Assembly (NCBI GenBank): GCA_913055675.1 | Contig: CAJXKY010000019.1 | Location: 1 to 41,196 of the forward strand | Source: an uncultured Halanaerobiales bacterium | GTDB lineage: Bacteria > Bacillota > Halanaerobiia > Halanaerobiales > M55B127 | Reading direction: 5' to 3' | Length of the DNA stretch: 41,196 nucleotides | Part shown: positions 24,114 through 32,128 of the stretch, piece by piece | Layout of the letters: each line of letters starts with the position of its first letter | Numbering within the stretch: position 1 is the first letter of the stretch | The notes under the pieces: model-generated | Database searches by the model: none | The model's input: only the letters and a program-made list of their open reading frames with translations | What the model was told of the DNA's origin: nothing | Translations under genes and position numbers: made by a program

Positions 24114-24143
24114 TATATGAACACTTATTCATGTATTCATATA
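24114..24143 (+). promoter_or_regulatory. SmtB/CadC-type operator of the Zn/Cd efflux operon
   Basis: TATATGAA (24114-24121) and TTCATATA (24136-24143) form a perfect inverted repeat. Inside it TGAACA-CT-TATTCA (24118-24131) almost equals the core of the known SmtB operator, TGAACA-GT-TATTCA. It overlaps a possible -10 and lies directly before the SD of the ATPase gene. Bound apo-repressor would block transcription until zinc or cadmium releases it. Confidence 0.75.
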
Positions 24144-24156
24144 AGGAGTGATTGTT

Positions 24157-26526
24157 GTGGTAGTGAAAAAGAGAAAGACTTATGATATTGAAGGTCTAGA
24201 ATGTGAAAGTTGTGCTTTAAAAATCGAAGATAAAATAAAAAAATTACCAGAAGTTAATGAAGCACACATAAATATTACACATGAAAATTTAACTGTTAAA
24301 GAAAAAGGTAATAAAAAAATTTCAGATGATAAAATTGCTGAAATATTTGATAATATTGAACCTGGGGCCAAGATATTTAAAAAAGAAGGTATAAGTAAAT
24401 ATAGATATAACTTTATCTTAAAAAATATTAGTTGTGCAAGTTGTATAGAAAAAATCGAAAGAAATATAAAAGGTATGTCAGAAGTTATAAATGTATCCTT
24501 AAATATAAATACAGGGAAATTAGTAATTCAGAGTAAAAAGGAAATAAAAGATAAACTTCTAAAAAAGATAAGGGATATAGAACCTGATATAATAATAAAA
24601 GACGAAGACAAGAGTGAGAATACGGATAAAGATATTGATAAAAGTAAACAGAGTAGTCAACAACTAAATAATAAAATTAAATTAATAACTGGTAGTACCT
24701 TATATATTATTGCGATCATGTTGTTTGAATTTCAATTATTTAATATAAATTTTATAAATAATTTGGAATTATGGAAATGGTTAATATATGGTAGTAGTTA
24801 TTTATTAGTTGGACAAAAAGTATTACTTTCAGCTTATAAAAACATAAGACGAGGGCAAATTTTTGATGAAAATTTCCTGATGGTAGTAGCAACTATAGGT
24901 GCATTTGGTATCCGAGAATTTCCAGAAGCCGTTGCAGTAATGTTATTTTATAAAATAGGGGATACCTTACAGCAAAGAGCAGTAAAAAGTTCTAGGAAAT
25001 CAATAAAAGATTTGATGGATATTAAACCTGAATATGCTAATATAAAAGTTGGCAGTAGAGTTAAGCAAATATCCCCTGAAGAGGTAGAAGTAGGAGATAT
25101 TATAAAGGTAAAACCTGGAGAAAAAATTCCTCTTGATGGGATAGTTGTAGAAGGAGAATCACTGGTTGATAATTCTGCATTGACTGGTGAATCGATACTT
25201 AAAAATATAGAACCTGGTGTAGAGGTTTTAAATGGAAGTATAAATAAAAGTGGTGTACTTTTAGTAAAGGTTACCAAAGAATATAGTGAATCAACTGTTT
25301 CTAAGATTTTACATCTAATAGAAGAAGCTACTTCTAAAAAAGCTCCAACCGAGAAGTTTATCACAAAATTTGCTAGATATTATACTCCGGTTGTAGTAGC
25401 AACTGGTTTGTTGATAGCAGTTATCCCTCCCGTCTTTTTTGGTGGAGTTTTTAATGAATGGATATATAGAGCATTAGTTTTTCTAGTAGTTTCTTGTCCG
25501 TGTGCACTCGTCATTTCAATTCCTTTAGGTTTCTTCGGAGGTATTGGTAAGGCATCTCAGCAAGGAATATTAGTTAAAGGAAGTAATTATTTAGATGCTT
25601 TAAATAATATAAATCATATAGTGTTTGATAAGACAGGAACCTTAACTGAGGGTAATTTTAAAGTGGATAAAGTACAATCGTTTAATGGTTTTTTAGAATT
25701 CAATATAATAAAAAAAGCTGCATATGTTGAAAGTAATTCTGTACACCCAATTGCAAATTCAATAATAGAACATTATGCTAAGGAAATAGATAATAATAAA
25801 ATAATAAAGTATGAAGAAAAATCCGGCAAAGGTGTTAAAGCTATAATAGAGGGAAAAGAAGTTGTAGCTGGTAATAATAAAATGATGAGTTTATATGATA
25901 TTGAAATAGAACAAGTAAAAGAGGATGGGACTATAATCCATATCGCAATTGAAAATAAGTATGCTGGGTATATCAAAATAGGTGATAGAATTAAGGAAAA
26001 TGCAAAAGAGGCAATAAAAAATTTAAAAGAATTTGGAATTGATCGTATTTCCTTACTTACTGGTGACCAAGATAATATAGCAAAATCTGTAAGTAAAGAA
26101 TTAAATATTGATGATTATTATTCTGAGTTATTACCACACGAAAAAGTTAAAATAGTAGAAAAAATATTAGATCAACAAAATCCTAACGATAAACTAATTT
26201 TTGTAGGTGATGGAATTAATGATGCTCCTGTCTTAGCAAGATCTGATATAGGTGTTGCAATGGGAGGATTAGGATCAGATGCGGCCATTGAAGCTGCTGA
26301 CATAGTACTGATGACTGATGAACCATCAAAATTAGATGAGGCTCTAAAAATTGCGAAAAAGACTCGTAAAATCGTTTGGCAAAATATTGTATTATCATTA
26401 GGAGTAAAAGGTATTGTATTATCATTAGGAGTATTAGGAATGGCAACTATGTGGGAAGCGGTTTTTGCTGATGTAGGGGTCGCTATACTTGCAGTTTTAA
26501 ATTCGGCTAGAATTATAAAAAGATAG
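24157..26526 (+). CDS. zntA: P1B-2-type Zn/Cd/Pb-exporting ATPase
   Basis: This 789-residue membrane pump has two N-terminal heavy-metal-associated domains with CESC (about residue 15) and CASC (about 95). P-type features follow: transmembrane helices, LTGES, the CPC metal site in VSCPCALVISIP, phosphorylation motif DKTGTLTEG, SVHPIA and GDGINDAP. The last helix pair has LGVKGI and FADVGVAIL, the Lys/Asp signature of the Zn/Cd/Pb class. The start is ambiguous among nearby GTGs; GTG 24157 lies best behind AAGGAG. It forms an operon with the SmtB-like regulator and carries the matching operator upstream. Confidence 0.94.
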   Translation: MVVKKRKTYDIEGLECESCALKIEDKIKKLPEVNEAHINITHENLTVKEKGNKKISDDKIAEIFDNIEPGAKIFKKEGISKYRYNFILKNISCASCIEKIERNIKGMSEVINVSLNINTGKLVIQSKKEIKDKLLKKIRDIEPDIIIKDEDKSENTDKDIDKSKQSSQQLNNKIKLITGSTLYIIAIMLFEFQLFNINFINNLELWKWLIYGSSYLLVGQKVLLSAYKNIRRGQIFDENFLMVVATIGAFGIREFPEAVAVMLFYKIGDTLQQRAVKSSRKSIKDLMDIKPEYANIKVGSRVKQISPEEVEVGDIIKVKPGEKIPLDGIVVEGESLVDNSALTGESILKNIEPGVEVLNGSINKSGVLLVKVTKEYSESTVSKILHLIEEATSKKAPTEKFITKFARYYTPVVVATGLLIAVIPPVFFGGVFNEWIYRALVFLVVSCPCALVISIPLGFFGGIGKASQQGILVKGSNYLDALNNINHIVFDKTGTLTEGNFKVDKVQSFNGFLEFNIIKKAAYVESNSVHPIANSIIEHYAKEIDNNKIIKYEEKSGKGVKAIIEGKEVVAGNNKMMSLYDIEIEQVKEDGTIIHIAIENKYAGYIKIGDRIKENAKEAIKNLKEFGIDRISLLTGDQDNIAKSVSKELNIDDYYSELLPHEKVKIVEKILDQQNPNDKLIFVGDGINDAPVLARSDIGVAMGGLGSDAAIEAADIVLMTDEPSKLDEALKIAKKTRKIVWQNIVLSLGVKGIVLSLGVLGMATMWEAVFADVGVAILAVLNSARIIKR
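26385..26433 (+). repeat. 22-bp direct repeat inside zntA
   Basis: Two identical 22-bp copies (26385-26406 and 26412-26433) are spaced by 27 bp, exactly nine codons. They encode IVLSLGV twice in the penultimate transmembrane helix. The helix is not longer than in relatives. Confidence 0.85.
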
Positions 26527-26544
26527 AAGGAGGGGGATATTAAT

Positions 26545-26916
26545 ATGTTGACCAAAGAAAAATTGTGCGGCCAGTGTGAAGAGTTTAATCCAGATACTGA
26601 GATTGTTAATATTTTAAAAGAAAAGAAATTAGATGATGATATAATTTTTGATTTGTCAGAAACATTTAAAGTGTTAGGAGATCCAACTAGGATAAAAATT
26701 TTACATGCTTTGAAAGAAAAAGAGTCATGTGTGTGTGATTTATCAGAAATTTTAGAAATGAGTCCTTCAGCTGTTTCTCATCAACTTAGGGTACTAAGGA
26801 ATAATAAACTGGTTAAATTTAGAAAAGAGGGGAGGTCAGTCTATTACTCCTTAGATGATGAACACGTTATTTGTCTATTTAGACAGGGATTAAGTCATAT
26901 ACTTGAAAATAAGTAA
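26545..26916 (+). CDS. ArsR/SmtB-family Zn/Cd-responsive repressor (CadC-like)
   Basis: This 123-residue winged-helix repressor carries both known metal sites of its family. The alpha3N-type site is shown by Cys8 and Cys11 in LCGQC plus C62-V-C64 in ESCVCDL. The alpha5 site is complete as D105-x-H107-x10-H118-x2-E121, matching the SmtB zinc ligands. The DNA-recognition helix is SPSAVSHQLRVLRNNKLV. It follows zntA by 18 bp with an AGGAGGGGG site and probably represses the operon through the operator at 24114. The convergent mnmA gene ends only 8 bp away, without a terminator. Confidence 0.93.
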   Translation: MLTKEKLCGQCEEFNPDTEIVNILKEKKLDDDIIFDLSETFKVLGDPTRIKILHALKEKESCVCDLSEILEMSPSAVSHQLRVLRNNKLVKFRKEGRSVYYSLDDEHVICLFRQGLSHILENK

Positions 26917-26924
26917 TCGAGTAC

Positions 26925-28001
26925 TTAAAATCCTTCTTTAATTAAACCTCCACCAACAACTGTATCTTGATCATAAAAAACCACAGATTGGCCGGGAGTA
27001 ACTGCTCTTTGCTTATTCTCAAAAAATACTTTTATATTATTATCATCTAATGGTATCAATTCAGCTTTGAATACAGGACTATTATATCGAATTTTAATAT
27101 TCGCAGTTGTAGGTTCTGCAATATTAGGTACTGACAGGAAATTTATATTTTCCGCAATTAAACCTTTAAAATATAGTTCGTCTTTTTTACCTACAATAAC
27201 TGCATTATTTTTTTCATCAAGCTTTTTAACATAAAGAGGATATGGAGCTGAAATACCTAAACCTCTTCGTTGTCCAATTGTGTAGTTAAATAATCCGTTA
27301 TGTTCTCCTAGCTTGTTTCCATCTGTATCCAGTATCGGACCGTGTTCTATAATTTCAGGATAATTTTCTTCTAAAAATCTACTATAATCATTATCAGGAA
27401 CAAAGCAAATTTCTTGACTGTCAGGTTTATCGTGAACCGAGAAATTTAATTTTTTTGCAATATTTCTAATTTCATTTTTTTGATAATCACCTAAAGGTAG
27501 TAAAGTATGTTCAAGTTGAAATTGGGTAAAGCCATACAACATATAAGTTTGATCTTTGTTCTTATCACGGGCTTTTTGTAAAATATATCTACCATTTTCA
27601 TTTTTATCAATTTTACCGTAATGACCAGTAGCTATATAATCCATATCTAGTTCTAATGCTTTTTTTAGCAAAGCCTTAAATTTAATTTCTTTATTACAGA
27701 CTATACAAGGGTTAGGAGTGTTTCCATAACTATATTCATTTACAAAATCATCAATAACTTCATTTTGAAAAACTTCCTTTAGATTGAAGGTATAATGTGG
27801 TATGTCTAGCTTATGAGCTACCATTTTAGCATCTTCAATTGAAGATAATGAGCAGCAGCCACCTTCATCTATTGGTTTTTGTTCATAATCAGGAAATATT
27901 TCCATGGTACCTCCAATTACTTTATATCCTTTTTCTTTTAATAAAGCTGCAGTTACAGAGCTATCTACACCACCGCTCATTGCAACTAATATTTTTTTCA
28001 T
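26925..28001 (-). CDS. mnmA: tRNA-specific 2-thiouridylase MnmA
   Basis: This 358-residue enzyme adds sulfur to U34 of tRNA-Lys, -Glu and -Gln. The PP-loop ATP site AMSGGVDSSV lies at the N-terminus. The two catalytic cysteines are in NPCIVCN (about residue 100) and SQEICFVPD (about 198). The C-terminal part is the usual beta-barrel, ending with PGQSVVFYDQDTVVGGG. The start is ATG 28001, nine bases after GAGG; the upstream in-frame ATG touches the SD. It is the third gene of an iscS-iscU-mnmA unit, sensible because IscS supplies the sulfur. Confidence 0.96.
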   Translation of the reverse strand: MKKILVAMSGGVDSSVTAALLKEKGYKVIGGTMEIFPDYEQKPIDEGGCCSLSSIEDAKMVAHKLDIPHYTFNLKEVFQNEVIDDFVNEYSYGNTPNPCIVCNKEIKFKALLKKALELDMDYIATGHYGKIDKNENGRYILQKARDKNKDQTYMLYGFTQFQLEHTLLPLGDYQKNEIRNIAKKLNFSVHDKPDSQEICFVPDNDYSRFLEENYPEIIEHGPILDTDGNKLGEHNGLFNYTIGQRRGLGISAPYPLYVKKLDEKNNAVIVGKKDELYFKGLIAENINFLSVPNIAEPTTANIKIRYNSPVFKAELIPLDDNNIKVFFENKQRAVTPGQSVVFYDQDTVVGGGLIKEGF

Positions 28002-28033
28002 TTTAAACATCCTCGTATAATATATTTAAGATA

Positions 28034-28402
28034 TTATTCATCTTCTCCACGATAATTATCTATTGCATCTTTTAAAGCATCTGTTGCCAAGTTAGAACAA
28101 TGCATTTTATTAGGAGGTAACCCGCCTAGTTTTTCTGCGATATCTTTTTTACTAATCCTCAGTGCTTCTTCAATCGTTTTACCTTTGACTAATTCTGTTG
28201 TAAGGCTACTTGTTGCTACCGCAGCTCCACAGCCAAAAGTTTTGAATTTAATATCTGTTATCACTTCATCATCTATCTTCAAAAACAGTTGAATAATATC
28301 ACCACAAGAAGGGTTTCCAACTTCTCCAACTGTATCCGGATTTTCTAAATCTCCAACATTTCTAGGATTTTGAAAATGATCCATTACTTTTTCAGAATAC
28401 AT
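28034..28402 (-). CDS. iscU: Iron-sulfur cluster scaffold protein IscU
   Basis: This 122-residue NifU-N/IscU scaffold has the three cluster cysteines in GNPSCGD, FGCGAAVATSS and KMHCSNLA, the conserved Asp after the first, and LPPNK, the motif recognised by the HscA chaperone in E. coli. The opening MYSEKVMDHFQNPRNVG is diagnostic. It starts six bases after the iscS stop, so the two are coupled. There is no iscA, hscA or fdx nearby, so this is a minimal ISC set. Confidence 0.96.
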   Translation of the reverse strand: MYSEKVMDHFQNPRNVGDLENPDTVGEVGNPSCGDIIQLFLKIDDEVITDIKFKTFGCGAAVATSSLTTELVKGKTIEEALRISKKDIAEKLGGLPPNKMHCSNLATDALKDAIDNYRGEDE

Positions 28403-28408
28403 AATAAC

Positions 28409-29593
28409 CTAACTCCTTTCTTTTTCTTTAATATATAAAGGTGACATATCTCTAATTCTTTGAATAATTCCTGGTAATTTTTCTAAAACAAAATCAATTT
28501 CTTGTTCTGTATTATCTTTACCTAATGATAATCTTAAGGAACCATGAGCCGTTCCCTTACTATGCCCAATGGCTAATAATACATGAGAAGGGTCTAGTGA
28601 ACCTGATGTACAAGCAGAACCACTGGAAGCAGCTATTCCAAGCATATCTAGGTTTAATAGAATTGATTCACCTTCAATGTATTTAAAACAGAAGTTTACA
28701 TTGTTGGATAATCTTTTAGAACCACGTGGCCCATTAAGAACAGCATCATCAATGCTTTTTTCAATTCCATTTATCAATTTATCTCTTAAATAGGAATTTT
28801 TTTCAACATATTTTTGTCGGTTTTCCATTACTAGTTCGACGGCCTTTTTAAAACCCATGATCCCTGGTAAATTTTCAGTACCGGCTCTTCTATTTCTTTC
28901 TTGAGCCCCACCATTTAATTGGGGAACTAGTTTTGTACCTTTTTTTATATAAAGCATTCCTACTCCTTTAGGCCCATGAATTTTATGAGCAGAAGCTGAA
29001 AGCAAATCTATATTTATTTCTTGTACATTAAGTTTGATCTGGCCAATTGCCTGAACTGCATCAGTATGAAAATATACATCTTTGTTTTTTAAGAAAGTAC
29101 CAATTTCTTTGATAGGTTGAATGGTACCTATTTCATTATTAGCAGTTATTATAGATACTAATACTGTATCTTCTCTTAGCGCTTCTTTTATATCTGCAAT
29201 TTTTACAAATCCTTTTTCATCCACATCTAGATAGGTTACTTCGTAATCGTGGTGTTTTTCTAAATATTCACATGTATGTAACACAGCATGATGTTCTATT
29301 TTTGTTGTAATAATATGGTTTCCTTGATCCTTGAGTGCAAGAGCAGCACCTTTAATGGCGAGGTTGTCAGATTCTGTTCCCCCACTTGTAAATATTATTT
29401 CTCTAAAATCGTTAGCATTTATTAATTCAGCAATTGTTTTTCTGGCCTCGTTTAATTTATTATTCGCAATTTGTCCGGTTTTATAAATACTAGAAGGGTT
29501 ACCATAATAATCCTCCATATATTTATTAACCGTATTAATAACTTCTACATCCATTGGAGTGGTAGCAGCATGGTCTAAATATATTTCATTCAT
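28409..29593 (-). CDS. iscS: Cysteine desulfurase IscS/NifS
   Basis: This 394-residue PLP enzyme removes sulfur from cysteine for Fe-S clusters and tRNA thiolation. It opens with NEIYLDHAATTPM. The PLP lysine lies in SASAHKIHGPKG (about residue 200), and the persulfide cysteine is in SSGSACTSGSLDPSHVL (about 325) in the long flexible loop of group I enzymes. The start is ATG 29593, seven bases after GGAGG; the in-frame ATGs further upstream lack an SD and lie in the leader. It is the first gene of the unit, driven by a near-consensus promoter at 29709-29681. Confidence 0.96.
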   Translation of the reverse strand: MNEIYLDHAATTPMDVEVINTVNKYMEDYYGNPSSIYKTGQIANNKLNEARKTIAELINANDFREIIFTSGGTESDNLAIKGAALALKDQGNHIITTKIEHHAVLHTCEYLEKHHDYEVTYLDVDEKGFVKIADIKEALREDTVLVSIITANNEIGTIQPIKEIGTFLKNKDVYFHTDAVQAIGQIKLNVQEINIDLLSASAHKIHGPKGVGMLYIKKGTKLVPQLNGGAQERNRRAGTENLPGIMGFKKAVELVMENRQKYVEKNSYLRDKLINGIEKSIDDAVLNGPRGSKRLSNNVNFCFKYIEGESILLNLDMLGIAASSGSACTSGSLDPSHVLLAIGHSKGTAHGSLRLSLGKDNTEQEIDFVLEKLPGIIQRIRDMSPLYIKEKERS

Positions 29594-29614
29594 ATTAATA
29601 CCTCCAAAATTTTG

Positions 29615-29641
29615 CATTTTACTTATAATTATAGTAAAATG
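29615..29641. promoter_or_regulatory. Inverted repeat in the iscS leader
   Basis: CATTTTACT and AGTAAAATG are perfect nine-base arms separated by TATAATTAT, itself mostly palindromic. It lies about 35-60 bases after the predicted iscS transcript start and just before the SD. It may be an operator or an RNA hairpin; the regulator is unknown. Confidence 0.45.
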
Positions 29642-29680
29642 ATAATAAAAGTTGAGTAACATAATCAGAATTACAATAAA

Positions 29681-29709
29681 ATTCTACCATAAGTAAAATA
29701 ATGTGTCAA
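29681..29709 (-). promoter_or_regulatory. Promoter of iscS-iscU-mnmA
   Basis: On the minus strand TTGACA (29709-29704), a 17-base spacer and TAGAAT (29686-29681) form one of the best promoter matches in the window. Confidence 0.75.
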
Positions 29710-29797
29710 TAGTTATTTATATATTCAAATAAGGTGATGTATTTGGAAAATCATTAAATTTTTAAGTAAATATAATGATATTTTGTTTATTTTCACA

Positions 29798-29826
29798 ATG
29801 ACATAGTAGTAGAGATATGTTATAAT
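29798..29826 (+). promoter_or_regulatory. Promoter of the mod-moa operon
   Basis: ATGACA (29798-29803), a 17-base spacer and TATAAT (29821-29826) put the start near 29833, giving a leader of about 70 nt before modA. Confidence 0.65.
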
Positions 29827-29861
29827 ACATATCGAGTCAGTAAAAAAATATTTTTTTAAAA

Positions 29862-29887
29862 TCGTTATGCTTGACCAAATATAACGA
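29862..29887 (+). promoter_or_regulatory. ModE-like operator upstream of modA
   Basis: TCGTTAT (29862-29868) and ATAACGA (29881-29887) are perfect arms with a 12-base spacer. The arms resemble the CGTTAT/ATAACG halves of ModE (molybdate repressor) sites in Proteobacteria. The site is just after the predicted start point, a position suited to repression. No modE gene is in the window. Confidence 0.5.
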
Positions 29888-29904
29888 GATAGAGGTGCTA
29901 AGGG

Positions 29905-30666
29905 ATGAATAAAAAATCAATTATTTTAGTAATAACTTTAATACTTGTTTTAAGCATAAATATATCAGCTCAAAGTGATTTATTTATATATTCGGCGGCA
30001 GGTTTAATGAAACCCATGGAGGAAATATCAAAAAACTTTGAAGAAGAAACGGATATAAATGTTAACATTCAGTTTAATGCCTCAGGGGTATTAATGAATC
30101 AAATTAAAACTGTTAAACAGGGTGATATTTATATAGCGGCAGATAGTTGGTATGTAAATCAACTATTTGAGCAAAATATTATTATTAAACGTCATAGAAT
30201 AGCAAAACATACTCCGGTTATTATTGTACCGAACGAAAACAAAAATAATATAAATATTTTTAATGATATTCTATTACCTGGCAAAAAAATAATTATTGCC
30301 GATAATAGTGCTGCCATTGGAAAAGTTACACAAGAGATTTTTGAAAAAAATGAGATATCAGAAGATATCCAAAAAAATATTATTTCCAATGCTGAAACAG
30401 TAAATAAAGTTAAGATGTATATTTTACTAAACCAAGCTGATGCAGGTATTGTATGGAAGGCAAATTATTTTGAGAATAGGGAAGAATTAAAAATGGTTAA
30501 GATTCCTGAAGAAAATAATATCATAAAGGATATAAGTATCGGTAAATTGAAATATAGTACAAATTCAGAAAAAGCAGAAGAATTTTTGAATTATATAACT
30601 AGTCCTAAGGGAAAAGATATATTCCAAAAGTATGGCTATAATAATTATAACGAAAAGGTGAAATAA
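29905..30666 (+). CDS. modA: Molybdate ABC transporter substrate-binding protein
   Basis: This 253-residue protein has a signal peptide (about residues 1-22) and a periplasmic-binding fold. LFIYSAAGLMKPMEEIS at the mature start, FNASGVLMNQI and the IYIAADSWYVNQL block are ModA-like. It captures molybdate or tungstate outside the cell for ModBC. No lipobox cysteine follows the signal peptide, so how it is retained is unclear. The next gene overlaps its stop (TAATG). Placement before modB, modC and cofactor genes supports molybdate or tungstate as the ligand. Confidence 0.92.
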   Translation: MNKKSIILVITLILVLSINISAQSDLFIYSAAGLMKPMEEISKNFEEETDINVNIQFNASGVLMNQIKTVKQGDIYIAADSWYVNQLFEQNIIIKRHRIAKHTPVIIVPNENKNNINIFNDILLPGKKIIIADNSAAIGKVTQEIFEKNEISEDIQKNIISNAETVNKVKMYILLNQADAGIVWKANYFENREELKMVKIPEENNIIKDISIGKLKYSTNSEKAEEFLNYITSPKGKDIFQKYGYNNYNEKVK

Positions 30667-31469
30667 TGAAATACAATATTTTTAAAATAATTATGTTAAG
30701 TATATTTGCTATTTTTGCAGCTTTTATTATATTAGTATTGATTTCACCTACAATTTATATTAAATCTACTAATTTATTGAATTTATTAATTAATAGTAAA
30801 GAAGTCTCTTTTTCACTTATTTTAAGTATTACTACTTCATTGAGTGCAGTGATTTTAGCTATTATATTTGGAGTTCCTACGGCTTATGTTTTATCAAGAT
30901 ATGATTTTAAATTTAAGAGAATTATAGATATTATTTTAGACATACCATTAGTGTTACCACCAATCATATTGGGCTTAAGTTTATTAATATTACTAGGACC
31001 AATTGGAGGAAACCAATTGGCTAAAATTGGTCTAAACTTTGTTTTTACAAAATTAGGGATTGTGATGGCTCAATTTGTTGTTGTAGCGCCTTTATTGATA
31101 AGAAGTCTAAAGATCGCATTTTCAAATGTAGATCCTAAGTTAGAGAAAGCAGCAATGACCTTAGGAGATAATCATTTCCAGGTTTTTAAAAATATTACCA
31201 TACCTCTGTCAAAAGAAGGAATAATTACTGGAGTTACAACAGCTTGGGCAAGAGCAATGGGAGAATTTGGGGCGACTGTTATGTTAGCAGGAGCTACAAG
31301 ATTAAAGACCGAAACTTTGCCAATTGCTGTGTATTTAAACATGACAACTGGTGACCTGGAGATGGCGGTAACTGTATCAATTGTGATGATAATTTTTTCA
31401 ATAATAATAATGGGAATACTGCAGATGTATAATAGGAATATTTATGATTATGGAGGTATTAGACAATGA
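30666..31469 (+). CDS. modB: Molybdate ABC transporter permease
   Basis: This 267-residue integral membrane protein has about six hydrophobic helices and the binding-protein-dependent permease motif (EKAAMTLGDNHFQVFKNITIPLSKEGIITG, about residues 161-190) that contacts the ATPase. GEFGATVMLAGATRLKTETLPIAVYL is typical of ModB/CysT-type permeases. It overlaps modA by one base and modC by four. Confidence 0.93.
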   Translation: MKYNIFKIIMLSIFAIFAAFIILVLISPTIYIKSTNLLNLLINSKEVSFSLILSITTSLSAVILAIIFGVPTAYVLSRYDFKFKRIIDIILDIPLVLPPIILGLSLLILLGPIGGNQLAKIGLNFVFTKLGIVMAQFVVVAPLLIRSLKIAFSNVDPKLEKAAMTLGDNHFQVFKNITIPLSKEGIITGVTTAWARAMGEFGATVMLAGATRLKTETLPIAVYLNMTTGDLEMAVTVSIVMIIFSIIIMGILQMYNRNIYDYGGIRQ

Positions 31470-32128
31470 GTTTAGAAATTGATATATCTAAAACAGTTGG
31501 AGATATAAAGCTAAGTAAAAAATTTAAACTTGAGGAAGAGATTATGATTTTTTATGGTCCTTCTGGTTCAGGTAAAACAACAATTTTGAATTGTATTTCG
31601 GGTTTAAACACTCCTGATGAGGGAGAAATCAAATTAAATGGGAAAACTATCTATTCTGCAAAGAAAAGAATAAATATACCTCCATTCAAGAGAAAAATAG
31701 GCTATATTTTTCAGGATTATGCACTTTTTCCTCATTTAAATGTTTATGAAAATATTCTTTATAGCAAAAAAGATGATGATTTAGATAAAGATAAGATTGA
31801 TAAAATAATGGATAAATGTCATATTAGAGATTTAAAGAGTAGATATCCTAGTAAATTATCTGGTGGGGAAAAACAAAGGGTAGCTTTGGCACGAGCTTTG
31901 ATGATTGAACCCGAACTACTTCTTTTAGATGAACCTCTGTCTTCCATAGATAATGAGTTAAAAAATAAATTAATGAATGAAATAAAATTAGTACAAAGAG
32001 AATGGAAGATTCCATTTATCTATGTTACACATAGCAAAAGAGAATTTAAATTTTTAGGAGATCGATTTATTAGTTTCAATTCTACAGAAGAGGTGAATTT
32101 CAATGAGTATAAAAAAAATATCAGTTGA
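31466..32128 (+). CDS. modC: Molybdate ABC transporter ATP-binding protein, short form
   Basis: This 220-residue ATPase has Walker A GPSGSGKTT (about residues 31-39), Q-loop YIFQDYALFP, signature LSGGEKQR, Walker B LLLLDEPLSS and H-loop VTHSK. It stops right after the nucleotide-binding domain and lacks the C-terminal TOBE/Mop molybdate-binding domain of the longer E. coli-type ModC, so uptake cannot be trans-inhibited through that domain. Its end overlaps the next gene by 26 bp. Confidence 0.9.
   Translation: MSLEIDISKTVGDIKLSKKFKLEEEIMIFYGPSGSGKTTILNCISGLNTPDEGEIKLNGKTIYSAKKRINIPPFKRKIGYIFQDYALFPHLNVYENILYSKKDDDLDKDKIDKIMDKCHIRDLKSRYPSKLSGGEKQRVALARALMIEPELLLLDEPLSSIDNELKNKLMNEIKLVQREWKIPFIYVTHSKREFKFLGDRFISFNSTEEVNFNEYKKNIS

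Larger units (their letters stand above)
29594..29904. other. Divergent regulatory region between iscS and modA
   Basis: There is no gene in this interval. It holds the iscS promoter and leader palindrome (minus strand), then the modA promoter and a ModE-like inverted repeat (plus strand). The middle (29710-29795) is AT-rich with nothing recognisable. Confidence 0.7.

Noticed and set aside
29594..29662. Upstream start for iscS
   Set aside because: The extra residues lie in the leader palindrome and lack an SD; ATG 29593 has GGAGG and the canonical start.
29833..29904. Molybdenum-cofactor riboswitch upstream of modA
   Set aside because: The leader is only about 70 nt and has just a simple inverted repeat, too short for the multi-stem Moco RNA motif.
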